Origin: Dactylosporangium vinaceum
GTDB lineage: Bacteria > Actinomycetota > Actinomycetes > Mycobacteriales > Micromonosporaceae
Reading direction: 5' to 3'
Assembly: GCF_019904175.1 (NCBI RefSeq)
Contig: NZ_CP061913.1
Coordinates: 4,216,001-4,280,000, forward strand
Length of the DNA stretch: 64,000 bases
Both the position numbers and the translations under genes were made by a program. Under the pieces are notes generated by a model, which was not told the DNA's origin, ran no database searches, and worked only from the letters and a program-made list of their open reading frames with translations. Every line of letters starts with the position of its first letter. Position 1 is the stretch's first letter. This document shows positions 34,078 through 43,241 of this stretch, piece by piece.

Positions 34078-34569
34078 ATGTCCAGCGACATCACCCTGGT
34101 CCGCGAGCTCGCCGACCGGACGGCCATCACGGCGGTTCTGCACACGTACGCCCGCCTCGTCGACGAGCGCGCCTTCGCCTCCGTCGCCGGGGTGTTCACC
34201 GACGACTGCCTGGCCGAGTACGGCATCGGCGAGGACGACACGCTGCGCTCGGCCGCCGCGGTGGTCGACTGGCTCACTCGCCGCCTCCCGGCCGGCACGA
34301 CGACCAGCCATCACATCTCCAACGTGCTCATCGCGTTCCCGGACGCGGACCATGCGGAGACGACGGCCTACGTCCACGCTTGGCACCGCATGCCAGACGC
34401 GCCGGTCGACCCGGTCCTCCTGGCCCGCTACGTCGACAGTTTCGTCCGGACCCCGGCCGGATGGCGCATCGCCCATCGCCGCATGTTCGCGCACGGCCTC
34501 ATCGGATTTCCTGACGGCATCCTGCGGCCGCTGCCCCGCCACGGCGAAGCCGCCGCCGCGCATGCCTGA
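34078..34569 (+). CDS. SnoaL-like (NTF2-fold) protein
   Basis: 163 aa with the NTF2 cone fold: LADRTAITAVLHTYARLVDERAFASV, FTDDCLAEYG, the strand HHISNVLIAFPDADHAETTAYVHAW and RYVDSFVRTPAGWRIAHRRM. Such SnoaL_4-type proteins are small-molecule isomerases, dehydratases or binding domains. GAGGAGAAGCC precedes the ATG. It precedes the MFS pump by 46 nt in the same direction, suggesting a two-gene unit behind NmrA copy 2. The sigma factor at 31250 carries a related fold at its C-terminus, possibly binding the same ligand. Confidence 0.85.
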   Translation: MSSDITLVRELADRTAITAVLHTYARLVDERAFASVAGVFTDDCLAEYGIGEDDTLRSAAAVVDWLTRRLPAGTTTSHHISNVLIAFPDADHAETTAYVHAWHRMPDAPVDPVLLARYVDSFVRTPAGWRIAHRRMFAHGLIGFPDGILRPLPRHGEAAAAHA

Positions 34570-34615
34570 CGTGCAATCGACGGACCGCTCACGTACCGCA
34601 CATCGGAGGAACACG

Positions 34616-36058
34616 ATGTCACCCGAGAACACCGCGCCGGCGCTGAGCAAGACCCAGCGCCGAGTCGTGGCCGTGACCGCAGTCGCCGGCATGATGGTGA
34701 CCCTGGACTCGCTGATCGTCACGACGGCCCTCGACGCGATCCGCTCCGCGCTGCACGCCTCGGTCGCGGAGCTGGAATGGACCGTCACCGCCTACGTGCT
34801 GGCCTTCGCCGTCCTGCTGATGACGGCCGCCGCGCTCGGCGACCGGTTCGGCCGGCGTCGCATGTTCATCACCGGACTGGCTGTGTTCGCGGCCGCATCG
34901 GCCGGTTGCGCACTCGCACCAAACGTGGCCACGCTGATCGCGGCCCGGGCGGTCCAGGGGGCCGGCGCCGCCCTGGTGATGCCGCTGACGCTGGCCCTGC
35001 TCGGCACGGCGATCCCCGCAGCCCGGCGAGCCGCCGCGCTCGGGGTCTTCTCGAGCGTGGCCGGGCTGGCGGTACCGGTCGGGCCGCTGCTCGGCGGAGC
35101 GGTCGTCACCGGAGTCTCCTGGCCCTGGATCTTCTGGATCAACGTGCCGGTCGCACTGGTGCTGATCCCGATCGGGAGGCGGAGCCTCGAGGAGTCGTTC
35201 GGTCCGAGGGCCAAGCTGGACCTGGCCGGCGTGCTGCTGGCCACGCTGGCCGCGCTCGGCCTTGTCTGGGCGCTCGTGCGTGGAAACACCGCCGGCTGGG
35301 GCAGCACCGAGGTCGTCTCCACCTTCGTCGCCGGTCTGCTGTTGGCCCTCGCATTCGTATGGTGGCAGCAGCGCGCGCCCGAGCCGATGCTTCCACTGCG
35401 TCTGTTCCGCTCGCGGGCGTTCTCGGCCGGCAATGCGGCGATCTTCTTCCACTGGGGCTCGGCCCTGGGCGCACTGTTCTTCATGGCCCAGTTTCTCCAG
35501 ACCGGCCTGAATTTCAGCCCGATGCGGGCCGGATTCGGGCTCATGCCGTGGGGCGCGATCGCCTTCATCGTGCCGCAGGTCGCCGGCGCCTTCATCCGCC
35601 GCATCGGCGAGCGGCCGTTCATCATCGCCGGCCTGGGCCTGCACGCGGCCGCGATGGCCTGGATCGCTGTGATCGCCGACCCCGGCATGGCCTACTGGCG
35701 TCTTATCGCACCGCTCGTCTTGTCCGGAGCCGGCGTGGCCATGTCCCTGCCGGCCACGCAGAGCGCGGCCCTCAGCGGCGTCGAGCCGCGCGACGTGGGC
35801 AAGGCGTCCGGCGCGTACAGCACCATGCGCCAGCTCGGTGGGGCCCTGGGCGTCGCCGTCGTCGTCGCCGCGTTCGCCGAGTACGGCGGCTACAAGTCCA
35901 TCCAGGCGTTCGGCCACGGGTTCACCGCCGCGATGATCGCCTGTACCGTGCTGTCGCTGGCCGGTGCAGTCAGCGGTCTGGCCGCACCCGGCGGGGCCCG
36001 GACCGCCCGGTCGCCAGTCGTACTGCTGGAGCCGGCCCGCGAGCCGGCCCACGACTGA
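34616..36058 (+). CDS. 14-TM MFS drug exporter (DHA2/EmrB-QacA type)
   Basis: 480 aa with about 14 transmembrane helices. Motif A appears after helix 2 as LGDRFGRRRMFI. Motif C is in SSVAGLAVPVGPLLGGAVV on helix 5, both marking proton-driven antiporters. The C-terminal half starts at about residue 260 (LRLFRSRAFSAGNAAIFF). GGAGG precedes the ATG by 6 nt. It follows the SnoaL gene and is closed by a hairpin at 36070. It probably exports the compound sensed by the HxlR/sigma regulators; the substrate is unknown. Confidence 0.9.
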   Translation: MSPENTAPALSKTQRRVVAVTAVAGMMVTLDSLIVTTALDAIRSALHASVAELEWTVTAYVLAFAVLLMTAAALGDRFGRRRMFITGLAVFAAASAGCALAPNVATLIAARAVQGAGAALVMPLTLALLGTAIPAARRAAALGVFSSVAGLAVPVGPLLGGAVVTGVSWPWIFWINVPVALVLIPIGRRSLEESFGPRAKLDLAGVLLATLAALGLVWALVRGNTAGWGSTEVVSTFVAGLLLALAFVWWQQRAPEPMLPLRLFRSRAFSAGNAAIFFHWGSALGALFFMAQFLQTGLNFSPMRAGFGLMPWGAIAFIVPQVAGAFIRRIGERPFIIAGLGLHAAAMAWIAVIADPGMAYWRLIAPLVLSGAGVAMSLPATQSAALSGVEPRDVGKASGAYSTMRQLGGALGVAVVVAAFAEYGGYKSIQAFGHGFTAAMIACTVLSLAGAVSGLAAPGGARTARSPVVLLEPAREPAHD

Positions 36059-36069
36059 CGGCAGCGCCC

Positions 36070-36113
36070 GCTCACAGCGCGAGCCGGCGGGAGATCGTGC
36101 TCGCGCTGTGAGC
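36070..36113. terminator. Hairpin terminator after MFS gene
   Basis: A perfect 15-bp inverted repeat (36070-36084 with 36099-36113) and a 14-nt loop, 11 nt after the MFS stop. Confidence 0.75.
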
Positions 36114-36652
36114 GCACCGTCCACGGCCTGCGTGGCGCTCATGAGCGCCTCGGCGCCGGCCGAGTCGCCGATGTACCCTCGCCGCCAAGCCGATTCCCGC
36201 CACGCCCGGCGGAAGCGGCGACCGTGGACGACCCAGCATGCCGTTGAGCCACCGTCCGACGGAAGATTTCGTGGCCGCGTGACAGATCGGGAGACAGCTC
36301 CGGATCAGCGATCACCCCACGGCCGGTCACCGTCATCCTCCGCTCCCGCTGGGGTGACACCACCAGATCGCCGTCGTCCGGCTGTGAGTCGCCACCGGGG
36401 CGGAGCCGGCGACGGACGGCGTGCATCAACTCCCGCACGTCCCGGCCCGTGGATGGACCCTGGCCGCTGTCATCAGCCGCCCGGCTCGCGGCGCAGACGT
36501 TTCGGCGACGGGCTTCATCGGGTCGTCGTACTCTTCGCCCCCACATCGGGTGGCGTGAACGTCGCCGGGCAACATGGTCGGAGCCGCCGCTCGCGTTATG
36601 GCGCGATGTCCGTCGCACCAACGGGCCTCGTTCGCGGTAGCCTGTGTCCTAT
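36114..36652. other. Gene-poor stretch
   Basis: About 540 bp. A minus-strand frame (36621-36139) is open but Arg-rich and without any family pattern; short blocks such as MTVTGRGVIADPELSPDLS could be decayed coding sequence. I call no gene here. Confidence 0.4.
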
Positions 36653-36940
36653 ATGGCTACCTTTCGCAGTGCTGCAACGCTGCTTTCCTCGGACGGCACC
36701 AGAACCCTCGGAACCGCCGCACTCTTCGCCGAGCCTGGGCGCAACGGCGGAGTCCCGCCGTGGGCCGGGGACTTCCGGCCCGCGAACGACGCCGGCAACG
36801 GCCCGAAGGACGCGGTTGGCAAGACTTTCACCTTGGAACTGGCCGACGGCAGCACCGGCACGGTCGTGGTACAGAGCCGCAAGAGCGGAAAAGGGGGCGT
36901 CACGCTGGCGCTGATGGGCCAGGACGCACCCCCCTTCTGA
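36653..36940 (+). CDS. Small hypothetical protein
   Basis: 95 aa: MATFRSAATLLSSDGTRTLG at the N-terminus, a glycine/proline-rich middle, and a beta-rich C-terminus (FTLELADGSTGTVVVQSRK, GVTLALMGQDAPPF) that could form an SH3-like barrel. Codon use is less extreme than in neighbouring genes. No family recognised. It stands alone in a gene-poor region. Confidence 0.5.
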   Translation: MATFRSAATLLSSDGTRTLGTAALFAEPGRNGGVPPWAGDFRPANDAGNGPKDAVGKTFTLELADGSTGTVVVQSRKSGKGGVTLALMGQDAPPF

Positions 36941-38603
36941 CCAGGGCAACAAGCTGTCGCAGGCGGTCGACCGTACGTGCCTGAGGGCCAGGCCATGGGC
37001 GAGCAGCGAACTGATCGACGAGGCCGCCGCCTGCACAGGCGCGGCCGTGGGCCGGCAGGCGAGCCGGTCAGCCGTGAATGGTTTCCACAGCGACCAGGAA
37101 CTGGCTGGACGATGCCCCAGCGGGCACCGGGGTGGACTTCGGTCAGACCACCGGGCGGATGCGCTGGCCGAGTTTCTCCTGGAGCGCGGCTTGCAGCCGG
37201 GCCGCCGGGGCGTGGGACTGGTCGGCTCAGGTGGTCGGCGGCCGGTGGTCGTCGGCCAGTTCGACGATCGCCGACCACGCCTGGCCATCGCCGAATTCCC
37301 AGCCTGCGACGACTCGGGCGGCGGCGGATTGGATGGGTCCGCTGCCGCTGGGTCAGTGGGCTGCGCTATGCCGCAGTCGCGCGCCAGCGGATCGGCGGTC
37401 GTCACGGGGAGTGACAGCCTGCAGGGCGCCGAGGCTTCCTGTCCGGCCGGGGATTGCCCGGTGCCCGTGGGCTTGCTGGTGATTTGATGCGGCGCCAGGA
37501 CCCTATCTGGCGGTCGACCGGGGCAGCGGCTATTTGCGGCGATGGCTACGCTTCGGGTGCGAGCTGGGACTTGATGCTCGACCTACTCGATAGAGGGCAG
37601 CGCGATGCAGGTTGTGCTGGGACCTTACCCGTTGTGTCCGGCCTGCCGGAAGACCAACGGCGGGCTGATTGCGGTCAGCCACCGCCAGGTTCATCTTCGA
37701 GCGCACGGCAAAGAAGCTTGCGTTGATCGAGGCGTAGCTGGCCTACTTGCCAATCTCTGGGCTGTGTGCGATACGCGAAGCTGCTGCGAGAATGACAGCG
37801 GACGCGCGTACATCGTCCCTACCGCGGAGACGTGCGACGCTGCAGCACAGTTTCTCACTACCGTCGGCCTGCGCCCGGAGGTCCTGGACGGCATCATCTA
37901 CTTCGAGGTGCCGGGCTCGCCCCGCTTGGACGACGCTGAGTCAGTACGACGAGCACGTCAGCGGCCAACCGGAATGCAGGCGACGTGGTACGTGAACTCC
38001 GTTGGAATGTTCGAACTGAGCAAGCCGGCCGACGACGCGGATGCGCGAGACGCGCTGGAATGACACGCTCGAACTCGCTGCGGCGTCGACGCTGGTGGAG
38101 ACGCGGTCAGCCGACCTCGACGCACTCATCGAATAGGTCTCTCGCTTCGGATGACAAGATGCTGCTTGCTGACGGTCATGGGTGCAGGTACGGGTGTGGA
38201 TGATGAATGCCACCAGCAGCAGGATCGGGGCGCAATGACTCACGCCTCGGCAGCGTCCCCATGCCTGGCACCGCCCGACTCGTTGGCCCTCGACGACCAA
38301 GCGGTATCCGCACATGCCACCGATCGCCCGTAAAGATCACGACGCTGTCACGCCGTGTGACGGCATCCCCGCCGGCCGGGCGGCTGCGCGACGCTGAGTC
38401 TGCGCCGCCGAGCAGCGTGGTGGTGCTTCGGCCCTCGCGGGCCGATGGTCGACAGCCCCACCGCCTGCCGGCGGCGCTCACTCTTCGTGAACACTATCGT
38501 CGCGTGATGCAGCGGAGGGCGAACCTCGTGTCTTCGAGCCTGAACACTTTGCCGACCGATCGGCAATGACAGGTTGGAAGCGCGGAGTTTGCCGAGGAGG
38601 CCC
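36941..38603. other. Gene-poor region with possible coding remnants
   Basis: About 1.66 kb with lower GC and no intact gene. On the minus strand, about 37,220-37,340, an open stretch without a start encodes RVVAGWEFGDGQAWSAIVEL and DDHRPPTT before a stop, which reads like the tail of a real protein. The zinc-finger-like frame at 37605 is listed separately. The rest shows short overlapping frames only. Confidence 0.4.
37605..38063 (+). CDS. Possible protein with N-terminal zinc-finger-like motif
   Basis: 152 codons starting at ATG with GAGGGCAG upstream. Residues about 8-45 show C-P-A-C, then H, then C (YPLCPACRKTNGGLIA, VHLRAHGKEACVDRG), like small actinobacterial/phage zinc-ribbon proteins. 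The middle (VGLRPEVLDGIIYFEVPGSP) is plausible; the C-terminal part is not recognisable. It may be real, or a frameshifted relic. Confidence 0.35.
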   Translation: MQVVLGPYPLCPACRKTNGGLIAVSHRQVHLRAHGKEACVDRGVAGLLANLWAVCDTRSCCENDSGRAYIVPTAETCDAAAQFLTTVGLRPEVLDGIIYFEVPGSPRLDDAESVRRARQRPTGMQATWYVNSVGMFELSKPADDADARDALE

Positions 38604-39176
38604 ATGGCATCGGATGCGGATTTGATCGGCCGGTCGCTCGATGGCGACGTCGACGCCTTCGTGGAAGTGGTCGAGCGCCATGAGGTCGCGGTCGGCTCCT
38701 ACCTCGCTCGTCGGGCGGGGCGCGATGCGGCCGAGGACCTCCTGGGCGAAGTCTGGGTGGCGGCGTTCGAGTCACGGGCGTCGTACGACCGCTCGTGCGA
38801 CAACGCGCGACCATGGCTGTACGGGGTGGCGCTGAACCGATTGCGTCGCTACTGGCGGTCCCGGCCGGTCGAGGAGTTGGTCGCGGACGTGACAGGGTTG
38901 GCTTCCGGCTGGGATCCGTGGCCGGCGGTCGACCTCGGCGTCGATGCCCGGACCGTGCTCCGGTCAGCCCTGATGCGGCTCAAACCCGAAGAGCTGGAGG
39001 TCCTGCGGCTCGTCGCCTGGGAGGACCTGACGGCAGCCGACGCCGCGCGGGCGCTGGGCATGCCGGCCGGCACCGCCCGGCGACTGCTGGGCCAGGCCAG
39101 AGCGGCGCTGCGCGACGCACCGGGGGTGTCCGCGCTTCTGAAGGATCGCAACAGCGCGAAGGAGAGACACCGATGA
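38604..39176 (+). CDS. ECF sigma factor
   Basis: 190 aa. Region 2 (AFVEVVERHEVAVGSYLARRAG, AEDLLGEVWVAAF, PWLYGVALNRLRRYWRS) and region 4 (MRLKPEELEVLRLVAWEDLT, AADAARALGMPAGTARRLLGQARAAL) are complete. ATG 38604 follows GAGGAGGCCC. The next gene starts inside this gene's stop (ATGA), and encodes a single-span membrane protein, the usual membrane anti-sigma pairing. The signal is unknown. Confidence 0.93.
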   Translation: MASDADLIGRSLDGDVDAFVEVVERHEVAVGSYLARRAGRDAAEDLLGEVWVAAFESRASYDRSCDNARPWLYGVALNRLRRYWRSRPVEELVADVTGLASGWDPWPAVDLGVDARTVLRSALMRLKPEELEVLRLVAWEDLTAADAARALGMPAGTARRLLGQARAALRDAPGVSALLKDRNSAKERHR

Positions 39177-40306
39177 CCGACGAGCTTGATCTGGTCGGTG
39201 AGCTGGGCAGCGCGCAACCACTGCGCCCGGAGGCGTATCGGCAGGCGCGAGCGGTGCTGCGAGCAGCGATGGCCGACCCCGGGACCATGCGGTTGCCGGG
39301 CACGATAGCAGCGGAGGGCACATCTATGGAGACGGATTCCACGACGGAGACGACGACCACGCGGGGCCGCGGGTCGGGCCCGGCGCCGCGGCGCCGTCGA
39401 AAGATCGGCATTGCGGGCCGGTTCGGCATCGGCGCCGGGGTCGCCGCCGCGGGGGCGGTCGTCGCTCTGGCACTCAACTTGTCGGCGACCGGGAGCGCGG
39501 TGGCCGACAAGGATGCGCCGGCCGCCGGAGGGCCGGCCACCGTCGAGGGGTCCGGCGAGCGTGCGCCGCTGCTGATCCTGGCCGGGAACATCAAGACGAT
39601 GACCGCATCGACCGGCAACGCGTGGCTGGTCAAGGCGACCCAGGTCAACGGCACGACGACCAAACAGGTCGTGTACACGCTCTACACCGACGGCCACGAG
39701 ATCTACACAGGCAACAGCGTGCCGGACATCAGGCGTGCCATCACCCGTCACCAGGACCAGATGAAGGACGGCGGCTACGCTCCGCTCCTCGAGGCGGCCG
39801 TCGCCGCGGCGGACAGCAGCCCCGCCGACGGCCGGACCCGGATGCTCAAAGCGGCCAAGGATCCGCTGGTCGGCCTCGACCCTGCGGCGCAGCAGGCAGA
39901 GTGGGACAGGCAACAGGCGGCCGCCCAGGTGATCATTCGGCAGAAGGGCGGCAGCGCCGCGCCGAAGCCGTACAGCCCGCAGGCCGTCGAGCAGCATTTC
40001 GACAACGCCGTGTGGACGTACAGTACCGAAGCGCTGTCCGCAGGCGATGGCAACACACAGGTCCGGGTGGGTGTGCTGCGTCTGCTGTCCACCATCTCCG
40101 CGGTCAGCGTCACGGACTCGACCATCGGCGGCAAGGCCACGCTGACGATCACCGCCGGCCCCGAGGTGTTCGGCGGCCAGGGCAGCGAGGTGCTGACCGT
40201 CGACGCCGAGACCGGCATGCTTGTCAAGGACGTGTCCACCGTGCCGGGCCTTCCCGAAGCCTCCACGACGTACGAGTCCTCCCGTGTGACGACGGCCGAC
40301 CTCTAG
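39173..40306 (+). CDS. CU044_5270-like membrane protein, putative anti-sigma partner
   Basis: 377 aa. The N-terminal cytoplasmic part (DELDLVGELGSAQPLRPEAY) is followed by a poly-Arg stretch and one transmembrane helix (residues about 82-104, FGIGAGVAAAGAVVALALNLS). A large extracytoplasmic domain (residues 120-377) follows. This layout, next to an ECF sigma gene, is typical of the actinobacterial CU044_5270 family. The short N-terminal part could hold the sigma factor at the membrane. ATGA overlap with the sigma gene indicates tight coupling. Function as anti-sigma factor is inferred from context. Confidence 0.75.
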   Translation: MTDELDLVGELGSAQPLRPEAYRQARAVLRAAMADPGTMRLPGTIAAEGTSMETDSTTETTTTRGRGSGPAPRRRRKIGIAGRFGIGAGVAAAGAVVALALNLSATGSAVADKDAPAAGGPATVEGSGERAPLLILAGNIKTMTASTGNAWLVKATQVNGTTTKQVVYTLYTDGHEIYTGNSVPDIRRAITRHQDQMKDGGYAPLLEAAVAAADSSPADGRTRMLKAAKDPLVGLDPAAQQAEWDRQQAAAQVIIRQKGGSAAPKPYSPQAVEQHFDNAVWTYSTEALSAGDGNTQVRVGVLRLLSTISAVSVTDSTIGGKATLTITAGPEVFGGQGSEVLTVDAETGMLVKDVSTVPGLPEASTTYESSRVTTADL

Positions 40307-40375
40307 GCCGGCGACTTGGCGATCACCGGCGACACCCGCCGGCAGGGGCTACCGCCGATACGCGGCAATCGGTAA

Positions 40376-40409
40376 CGGTGCGGGCCGCCTCTCCAGGCGG
40401 CCCGCACCG
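40376..40409. terminator. Strong bidirectional hairpin terminator
   Basis: A perfect 15-bp inverted repeat (40376-40390 with 40395-40409) and a CTCC loop between two converging genes (stops at 40306 and 40483). Almost fully G/C, without a T-run. Confidence 0.8.
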
Positions 40410-40482
40410 CCGTTCGCCGGGGAGAGGTCGATCGAGAGCGGCTGGCTGCGCTGCCCGATAGCGTGACAGCCGGTCCATGCAT

Positions 40483-42960
40483 TCAGGTGGTCATCGCCGA
40501 GGTGCGCGTGCCGCGTGCCGCGTGCCGCGCGGGTGCCAGTGTCGCCAGCGCAGCGGCGAGCACTGCTCCGGCCACCAGAATGCCCAGCCGGCCCCAGGGC
40601 AGGGCGAACGCGATCGGGCGGGCGTCGGTCGACGCGACGCGAGCGAACAGCCAGGCCGAGACGATGCCGACCACCAGTCCGCATGCGGCGCCGAACAGCG
40701 CTACGAGTACCGACTCGGTCATCACGGTGGCGCCAAGTCGTCGTTTGGTCAGGCCCAGTGCGCGCAGCAGCGCGGACTCGCGGGTGCGTTCGATCACCGA
40801 CAGCGACATCGTGTTGGCGACGCCTGCGAACGCGATCAGCACCGCCAGCGCGGTCAGCGCCCACATCAGGTTCAGGGTGGACCGCAGCGGCGCGACCATC
40901 TGCTGCTTGAGGTCGGCGATGCTGTTGAGCTGGGCCAGTGGCTCTGCGGACAGTGCTTGCGTCAGCGCGGCCCGAACCCGGTCCGCGTCGGCCGTCGGGG
41001 ACAGTCGCACCAGTACGCTCTCGTCGTATGCGGGGCTGCCGTGTGAGGCGATCGCTTGTTGTTGCGAGAGATCGACGAACGCGAGACCGAGATCGAGACT
41101 CGGGGCCCGAATGCTGTCGTAGATGGCCGTCACGCGCAGCGGTACTGTGCCGCCGTGTGCGGCCCGCACGGTGTCACCCACTTTGAGAGCAGTAATCCTG
41201 GCCAGTTCGCTGCTCACGGCGAGATCACCTGCGCCGAATCGGTCGAGCGTGCCGCTCAGCACGGGCGGGTGCAGCAGACTGCCCAAGGCGCCGGCCTGCA
41301 CGGCCGCCATGGAGTACGGGCCGAGCGAGCCGAGGTCGCCCGAAAACGACTTCCTCGTCGCGGTCGACGCAACCCCGGGTATCCGGGCGAGCGTCGTCGC
41401 CAGGTCGGCGGGAAGCGACCGGTTGGACACGGCCATGGTCACCGTGTAGTTCGCGGCCAGTTCATTGTCCAGGCCCCGGCTATTGCCGACCTCCACTCCC
41501 GACGCCATTGTGGTGATCAGTGTGACGACGGCCAGGCCGATCGTCAGCGCCGCCGCAGTGGCGGCTGTGCGCCGAGGATTGCGGTCGGCGTTGAGCGCCG
41601 CCAGCTTCGCCGGGTACCCCAGCACCGGCGCGAACGCTGCGCTCAGCACCCGCACGACCGGCCCGATCAGCAGCGGCCCGAACGTCAGCACCGCGAGCAG
41701 CAGCGCGGTCATCGCGAGCACCATCAGCGCGCCCTTGCTCGACGTTTCCACGAGCGTGGCGAGCACGCCCGCGCCGACACCGGTCAGCAGTGACACGATC
41801 CCGACGGCGGCACGCGCCCGGCCGGCCCGGCCGGTGGGAGTCTCGTGCCGGCTGCGCAGTGCTGCCACCGGAGCGACCCGCGTCGCCAACCGCGCCGGGA
41901 GTACCGCGGCCAGGACCGTCACCAGCACGCCGATCATCACCGATTCGACAGCGGTTCGAGCGCTGAGTGGCACGTACACCCCGATGGATGGGTCGTTGGC
42001 GATCGCCTGCAACGCGGCAGCGACCCCGATGCCACCGGCCAGGCCCACGACCGACGAGGCCGCACCCACCACTGCCGCCTCGGCCAGCACGCTGCCGAAC
42101 ACCTGGCCCCGGCCGGCCCCGACACATCGCAGCAGTGCGAGCTCCCGAGTCCGCTGCGTGACCAGGATCGTGAAGGAGTTCACGATGACCAACCCGGCCA
42201 CGATCACCGACAGCACCGCGAACGCGGAGAAGAATCCCGTGAGGCCGGCTGAGCCCGGCGCCGCCTCGGCGATGAGCTTCCCGGCCGCATCCGCCGCGGT
42301 CGCCACTTGAGTGCCGGGAACCGCGCTGTTCAGGCTCTTGGCCAATTCGTCGAGGTGCGCTCCGGGCGCCGCGCGTACGTCGATGCGACCGTAGTTCGCC
42401 TGCGGCGCGAGCTGCCGGAGCCCGTCCAGGGACAACAAGAACTGTGGCGCACCGATACCCGCGTCCAAGGGACGGTGGAAGGTGCCGACCACGGAGAACA
42501 CATGTGCCGCGCCGTCCCGGCCGTAGACGGTGATGCTCTGCCCGGTGCGGTACCGAAGCTCCTGCGCGGTCGCAACCTCAGCGGCGCTGCTGGGTAGGCG
42601 ACCGCCGGCAAGATCGAACGGGCGGAGCTGAGGGTCTGCGGGCACCGCCATCGCACCGGCGTCACGCACACGGCCGTCCACCTTCACGGGGGCGCTGACC
42701 TGAAGGCGCCCCTCGGCGGCGCCGACACCGGCCACCTGCCGAACCCTCGCCAGGGAGGCGTCGTCGAGAACGCCGCGTGGACTGGTGATTTCGAGATCGA
42801 CCCCACGCATCTGACAGGCGACGGCGGCGTGCACGCCGACCCGCACGGAGTCGGTGAGGATGAGCGACCCGGACACGAAGGCCACACCCAGCGCGATCGC
42901 GACCGCGGACAGCAGGAGCCGCACGGGCCTGCGCAGCCCGGCAATGACGGTCTTCAGCAT
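40483..42960 (-). CDS. FtsX-family ABC permease (orphaned)
   Basis: 825 aa, MacB/FtsX-type permease. A first helix (residues about 16-37), an extracytoplasmic domain, an FtsX block (about 255-400), two additional helices (about 420-480), a second extracytoplasmic domain, and a final FtsX block (about 705-815) give the usual duplicated layout. ATG 42960 (GTG 42963 possible) has GGGGGCG upstream. It overlaps by one base the stop of a vestigial ATPase (42960-43100), so its natural partner is gone. It is divergent from an OmpR/kinase pair, the common layout for antibiotic-sensing exporters. It could work only with an ATPase encoded elsewhere. Confidence 0.88.
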   Translation of the reverse strand: MLKTVIAGLRRPVRLLLSAVAIALGVAFVSGSLILTDSVRVGVHAAVACQMRGVDLEITSPRGVLDDASLARVRQVAGVGAAEGRLQVSAPVKVDGRVRDAGAMAVPADPQLRPFDLAGGRLPSSAAEVATAQELRYRTGQSITVYGRDGAAHVFSVVGTFHRPLDAGIGAPQFLLSLDGLRQLAPQANYGRIDVRAAPGAHLDELAKSLNSAVPGTQVATAADAAGKLIAEAAPGSAGLTGFFSAFAVLSVIVAGLVIVNSFTILVTQRTRELALLRCVGAGRGQVFGSVLAEAAVVGAASSVVGLAGGIGVAAALQAIANDPSIGVYVPLSARTAVESVMIGVLVTVLAAVLPARLATRVAPVAALRSRHETPTGRAGRARAAVGIVSLLTGVGAGVLATLVETSSKGALMVLAMTALLLAVLTFGPLLIGPVVRVLSAAFAPVLGYPAKLAALNADRNPRRTAATAAALTIGLAVVTLITTMASGVEVGNSRGLDNELAANYTVTMAVSNRSLPADLATTLARIPGVASTATRKSFSGDLGSLGPYSMAAVQAGALGSLLHPPVLSGTLDRFGAGDLAVSSELARITALKVGDTVRAAHGGTVPLRVTAIYDSIRAPSLDLGLAFVDLSQQQAIASHGSPAYDESVLVRLSPTADADRVRAALTQALSAEPLAQLNSIADLKQQMVAPLRSTLNLMWALTALAVLIAFAGVANTMSLSVIERTRESALLRALGLTKRRLGATVMTESVLVALFGAACGLVVGIVSAWLFARVASTDARPIAFALPWGRLGILVAGAVLAAALATLAPARHAARGTRTSAMTT

Positions 42961-43100
42961 CACGCCCCCAGGTTCGCCAGCGCCGACACGACGGCATCGG
43001 GCGTCGGCCGGCGCAGGTGGCCGACGATTCGGCCGTCGGCCAGCAACACGCCGTGGTCGGTGTACGAGGCGGCAAGGCTGCTGTCCACTGGGCTCTCCCG
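42960..43100 (-). pseudogene. C-terminal remnant of the ABC ATPase partner
   Basis: In the frame that ends with TGA at 42962-42960, the minus strand encodes LAASYTDHGVLLADGRIVGH followed by a stretch ending ALANLGA. That is the conserved C-terminus of LolD/MacB-type ATPases (A-YADRVVLLADGRIV pattern). Walker A, signature and Walker B are absent; the response-regulator promoter region starts about 40 nt upstream. Only about 40 residues of an expected 230 remain. Confidence 0.7.
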
Positions 43101-43140
43101 GATCGTCTGCTGTCGTCCGGTTGAGCATGGTCGGCTCCGG

Positions 43141-43178
43141 CTGAACCGATTCTGAAGTCGCCTGAAGGATTCTTCAGG
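43141..43178. promoter_or_regulatory. Direct and inverted repeats upstream of the response regulator
   Basis: CTGAAG occurs at 43152-43157 and 43162-43167, 10 bp apart, with CTGAAC at 43141-43146. CCTGAAG (43161-43167) and CTTCAGG (43172-43178) form a 7-bp inverted repeat. About one-turn spacing fits OmpR-type binding, so autoregulation by the adjacent regulator is likely. Confidence 0.5.
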
Positions 43179-43241
43179 AAGCCGTCAATCCCCTGCAGCA
43201 TCGCGGCTTTTCGTCGTTGCCGGACGTGAGAAGATCCGGCG

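Noticed and set aside
36139-36621. A 160-codon minus-strand frame as a gene
   Set aside because: Arg-rich composition, no family pattern, no ribosome site; kept only as gene-poor sequence.
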